Assembly (NCBI GenBank): GCA_019912665.1 | Contig: JAIOIE010000018.1 | Location: forward strand, 815,433 to 879,432 | Length of the DNA stretch: 64,000 nucleotides | Reading direction: 5' to 3' | Source: Deltaproteobacteria bacterium | GTDB taxonomy: Bacteria > Desulfobacterota > GWC2-55-46 | Shown here: piece after piece, positions 61,460 through 64,000 of the stretch | Layout: every line of letters begins with the position of its first letter | How positions within the stretch are numbered: the stretch's first letter is position 1 | Made by a program: the position numbers and the translations under genes | The notes under the pieces: model-generated | What the model was told of the DNA's origin: nothing | Databases searched by the model: none | The model's input: the letters and a program-made list of their open reading frames with translations, nothing else

Positions 61460-61476
61460 TGTAAAGAAAACTTACA
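61460..61476. promoter_or_regulatory. PrsR-box candidate, perfect arms
   Basis: TGTAAAGAAAACTTACA has TGTAA/TTACA arms and a 7-base spacer. It lies 173 bp upstream of the -24 element, against 171 bp for the equivalent box of copy 1. Confidence 0.55.
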
Positions 61477-61499
61477 CCGGCTCCCATGAGTTCGCTTGC

Positions 61500-62072
61500 C
61501 TATATATTACTCCGAATGGACTGACCGGTTATAAAACCTTTCTCAGCGAGATGCCTCAAAATCAAATCTACTCCCTCTTCGGTCGTCAACCGGTCCGTCC
61601 GAATATGGATTTCAGGGTTGTGGGGCGCCTCATACGGGTCGTCAATGCCCGTGAACTGCTTTATCTCGCCCTTGCGCGCTTTTGCGTACAGCCCCTTTAC
61701 GTCCCTTCCCTCGCAGACTTCTACGGGGCAATCAACAAAGACCTCGATAAACGCGCCAGCCCCGCCGGCATGCTCTATCATCTTTCTGACCTCATTTCTT
61801 ACTTCCCTGTAGGGCGAGATAGCCGAGACCAGGTTCGGGACCTTATGTTTCGTAAGCAGATGCGCTACCCATCCTATTCTCCTGATGTTCGTGTCTCTGT
61901 CTTCCTTGGTAAAGCCGAGCCCCTTTGAAAGGTGCGTCCTTACGACATCGCCGTCAAGTATCTCTATATTGGTAATGCCGAATTCCTGAAGCTTGCGGTG
62001 AAGGAGGTTCGAGAGCGTAGTCTTGCCTGCGCCAGAAAGCCCTGTGAACCATATTGTGTACCCCCGCTGCAT
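61500..62072 (-). CDS. cysC: adenylylsulfate kinase
   Basis: CysC phosphorylates APS to PAPS. The 190-residue product has the P-loop GLSGAGKTT at 11-19, [20 protein letters not shown], the [15 protein letters not shown] helix and a [20 protein letters not shown] segment, all typical. The ATG at 62072 has GAGGAGGGG just ahead; the frame is open further upstream but overlaps gspM and lacks family features there. ATP sulfurylase is not in the window. PAPS could feed the sulfotransferase at 37871; the link is inferred. Confidence 0.94.
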   Translation of the reverse strand: MQRGYTIWFTGLSGAGKTTLSNLLHRKLQEFGITNIEILDGDVVRTHLSKGLGFTKEDRDTNIRRIGWVAHLLTKHKVPNLVSAISPYREVRNEVRKMIEHAGGAGAFIEVFVDCPVEVCEGRDVKGLYAKARKGEIKQFTGIDDPYEAPHNPEIHIRTDRLTTEEGVDLILRHLAEKGFITGQSIRSNI

Positions 62073-62160
62073 AACCCCTCCTCGCTTCGATTTTATTAAG
62101 AACATGATAAGCTTTATTGCATAGCCAGTCCAGCTCTGTATTTCGCCTCCCTCGAGACGG

Positions 62161-62697
62161 TTAAACGCCCAACTTCTTTCTGACATGCGAAAGCTTCATA
62201 TCGACGTCATAAAGGTCCGGGGCATCGAATCTCGTCTTCATCGAGAACTCCCTCGTTACGATAAGCGCGCCTCCCCTCTCGAGGTGGTGCAAAAGGTTCA
62301 CCAGATGGTTCAGGTCCACCCTTTCGAGTTTGACCTCGACCCCAGTTTCGGTGTAGCCGAGTATTTCTTTCTCTCCGGCCTGCCTTATGGAGACTATCGA
62401 GGACCTCGCACCGACCGCTTCAGCGGCGCGCTCTATAACGGCTATGGCCGACTGGTCTCCTTTTGCATGCGCCTTTCTCAAGGCTTCCTCTATCCCGGCC
62501 TTCCTTTGGACATATGCGGCCTCGAGCGCCCGGAAGCTCGAAAGCTCCTCTTTTTTAAAGGCCGCCTGCCTCTTTACGGCCGAATACCTCTCGATGGAGG
62601 CAAGCGCGCCGGCCATTGCGGCCACGAGGACCAGTGCCGCTAGCGCGAGAGCAGGCCTTTGCCTGATTTTTTGGACAATGTTCGCTGGCCCGGTCAC
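62161..62697 (-). CDS. gspM: type II secretion system protein M (GspM-like)
   Basis: The 178-residue protein has one N-terminal membrane helix (about 15-32, [18 protein letters not shown]) and a periplasmic alpha/beta domain with a C-terminal strand-helix pattern like GspM/PilO ([20 protein letters not shown]). It starts with GTG at 62697, overlapping the gspL stop by four bases. In the secretion system GspM binds GspL in the inner-membrane platform. Family assignment rests on the gene pair and topology. Confidence 0.8.
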   Translation of the reverse strand: MTGPANIVQKIRQRPALALAALVLVAAMAGALASIERYSAVKRQAAFKKEELSSFRALEAAYVQRKAGIEEALRKAHAKGDQSAIAVIERAAEAVGARSSIVSIRQAGEKEILGYTETGVEVKLERVDLNHLVNLLHHLERGGALIVTREFSMKTRFDAPDLYDVDMKLSHVRKKLGV

Positions 62698-64000
62698 TCG
62701 GCACCCTCCTTCAGAGAGAGTGTGAAGACGGCCCCTCCGCCGGGCTTTGCCTTGAGGTCCGCAAGGAGCACCTCCCTGAATGCGCTGCTCCTTGAGAGCG
62801 CGTCCTTAAGCCCGTTCGCTGCCTCGAACGAGGCCGCCTCCCCCTTTGCGCTTATCCTCTCCTCCCCAATATAGAGCTCATTTATAACTATCCCTGCCTC
62901 CTTCGGCGTAAAGGTAGCGAGCTTCCTCATTACCTCGGCGGGCTTTATACCTCCGAGGACGCGGGCCTCTTCATCGAGGAGCTTCATCTTGACTTCCATC
63001 TGGTATAGCTCGTCAGCGGCGCCGCCCTCTCCGGGGAAAAGGCCCAGATAAGCCGACCTGAGGGCGCTCCTATAGGAAGCGCGCTCGCCAGATGCGGCAA
63101 GGTATCGCATATAGAGGTCCGATATCCCCAAAAGAGAAAGGAGCGCGCACAGAAAAAGGGTGAGCTTGAGCTTTTTCCTTGCGGCGCTCTTCTCCTTAGT
63201 GTATTCCAATTCCCCTCTCCTGAAATCCAAAAAAGACCCCGGAAGCCGCCTTCCCCTGAGAGTGAGCGAAAGGGCGTAGATCGCCGCCATCTCCTCCATG
63301 CCTTCGGGCAGTTTCCCTTCCAGTATTTCGATATCCGCCATGACAGGAGCGAGCGCGCCGGGGCTGAGCCCTATCGAATAGGCCCTGTCTATCGTAACCC
63401 CCCCGGAGCTCAATAGCTCGATATTGAGCCTCAGGGAATCAGCCCCGTTGTATGCGTTAAAGAAAACGAGCCTGCCACCTTCCGAGACCGAAAAGAGCTC
63501 AGGGGTCACAAGGGCGGCGTATCCTCCATTTTTCGAGAGCGTCTCAATGAGGGCCGGGGCAGCGAAGGCAGCGGGACCGGCCCAGCGCGGGTCCAGGCCA
63601 AGCCCATTAAGCTCGGAAAGGCAATCTCTCAGAAGTCTCTTTTCCATACCGACGGCAATGGCCCTGCCGCCTCCGAGCGGCAGGTTGTCGAATACGAAAT
63701 CCTCCGCATCTGAAGGCAGGCAGCCCGCAAGCTCGAAAGGGAGTATCCCGTTTATCTTTTCGCGGTCCTCGAACGGGACCTCTACTACCCTTATGCTAAG
63801 AAGCGCCGGGGAAAAGCTCAGGAATAGCCCATCTTTCAAGGCTCCGCCCCCGGGGCCTCCCTGAAGTGTCGACACAAGGCGCGAGAGCGCATCCCTTCTG
63901 CCGCCCGCCTGTGTAAAATGTTCGGTAGCGCAGGCTGCTTTATCGCCAGGGGCATTGAAGACGCAGCCCCTTACGGCTCCGGGCGCGATTTCGATTATCG
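62694..64000 (-). CDS. gspL: type II secretion system protein L (GspL), 5' end outside the window
   Basis: The frame is open from the stop at 62694 to the right edge. A GTG at 63875 is only an internal codon, because the residues before it (IIEIAPGAVRGCVF near the window edge) look like the first strand of the PilM/FtsA-type cytoplasmic fold. The visible 435 residues contain the cytoplasmic actin-like part, a membrane helix (LTLFLCALLSLLGISDLYMR) and a periplasmic ferredoxin-like domain. It partners GspM and recruits the GspE ATPase. The remaining secretion genes lie beyond the window. Confidence 0.85.
   Translation of the reverse strand, partial: IIEIAPGAVRGCVFNAPGDKAACATEHFTQAGGRRDALSRLVSTLQGGPGGGALKDGLFLSFSPALLSIRVVEVPFEDREKINGILPFELAGCLPSDAEDFVFDNLPLGGGRAIAVGMEKRLLRDCLSELNGLGLDPRWAGPAAFAAPALIETLSKNGGYAALVTPELFSVSEGGRLVFFNAYNGADSLRLNIELLSSGGVTIDRAYSIGLSPGALAPVMADIEILEGKLPEGMEEMAAIYALSLTLRGRRLPGSFLDFRRGELEYTKEKSAARKKLKLTLFLCALLSLLGISDLYMRYLAASGERASYRSALRSAYLGLFPGEGGAADELYQMEVKMKLLDEEARVLGGIKPAEVMRKLATFTPKEAGIVINELYIGEERISAKGEAASFEAANGLKDALSRSSAFREVLLADLKAKPGGGAVFTLSLKEGAE

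Noticed and set aside
1-64000. CRISPR arrays, insertion sequences, transposases, integrases or phage genes
   Set aside because: No regularly spaced direct repeats and no transposase, integrase or phage-type products were seen on either strand.

Overview
The window is a single bacterial chromosome segment of fairly high G+C content. Arginine AGG and isoleucine ATA codons are used freely and GTG/TTG starts are common. The gene set (separate MetV-type C-terminal methylenetetrahydrofolate reductase protein, FolD, CPA2 antiporter, GspL/GspM, and a complete exosortase A/PEP-CTERM exopolysaccharide locus with PrsK/PrsR/PrsT) fits a Gram-negative environmental bacterium of the Desulfobacterota (Deltaproteobacteria) or Nitrospirota type. 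The lineage is an inference from gene content and cannot be fixed from the window.

Left flank (1-8100): an efflux pair (TolC family plus a truncated HlyD-type adaptor), metV and folD, all on the minus strand; a small coiled protein and a CPA2 cation/proton antiporter on the plus strand; a minus-strand small Cys protein and a tRNA-Arg(ACG); a structured non-coding stretch with a bidirectional terminator and an 18-bp perfect inverted repeat; then a SemiSWEET transporter and acpS.

Core (8296-62072): a roughly 53-kb exosortase A (XrtA)/PEP-CTERM exopolysaccharide locus. It opens with an orphan LuxR-type regulator and a zinc-ribbon/PilZ protein. The export and assembly block follows: Wza-like export protein, outer-membrane barrel, Wzz-like chain-length protein, MinD-like ATPase, a J-like-domain/BY-kinase fusion, initiating sugar transferase and an RfaH-like NusG paralogue. 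Next is an unusual activation module (AsnB-like amidotransferase, acyl carrier protein, two AMP-forming ligases around a PP-loop sugar amidotransferase), then a polysaccharide deacetylase, exosortase A fused to EpsI, an SGNH-like protein and a FemAB-like transferase. A long plus-strand run of tailoring genes and glycosyltransferases follows, including DegT aminotransferase, acyltransferases, a GT2-acyltransferase fusion, ATP-grasp, PHP, sulfotransferase, methyltransferases, flippase and O-antigen-ligase-type polymerase. A small minus-strand island of secreted jelly-roll-like proteins and an Fn3 lipoprotein interrupts the run. The locus closes with prsK, prsR, two UDP-sugar genes, two paralogous PEP-CTERM proteins around prsT, a second zinc-ribbon/PilZ protein and cysC. 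The right edge holds gspM and the truncated gspL of a type II secretion system.

The genes read as one machine. Sugar nucleotides are made (dehydrogenase, epimerase, aminotransferase, amidotransferase), loaded on lipid (sugar transferase), extended, modified (acyl, methyl and possibly sulfate groups; cysC would supply PAPS), flipped, polymerised and exported, while XrtA sorts the PEP-CTERM proteins. Three regulatory layers are visible in the DNA. Near-consensus sigma-54 promoters with repeated TGTAA-N7-TKACA boxes stand upstream of both PEP-CTERM genes, matching PrsK/PrsR. Ops/JUMPstart-like elements, each next to an RNA hairpin, match the RfaH-like protein. PilZ proteins at both ends suggest cyclic di-GMP input. 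The most interesting candidates for undescribed biology are the RfaH/ops circuit inside an exosortase locus, the ACP-ligase-amidotransferase module, and the J-like-domain tyrosine kinase.
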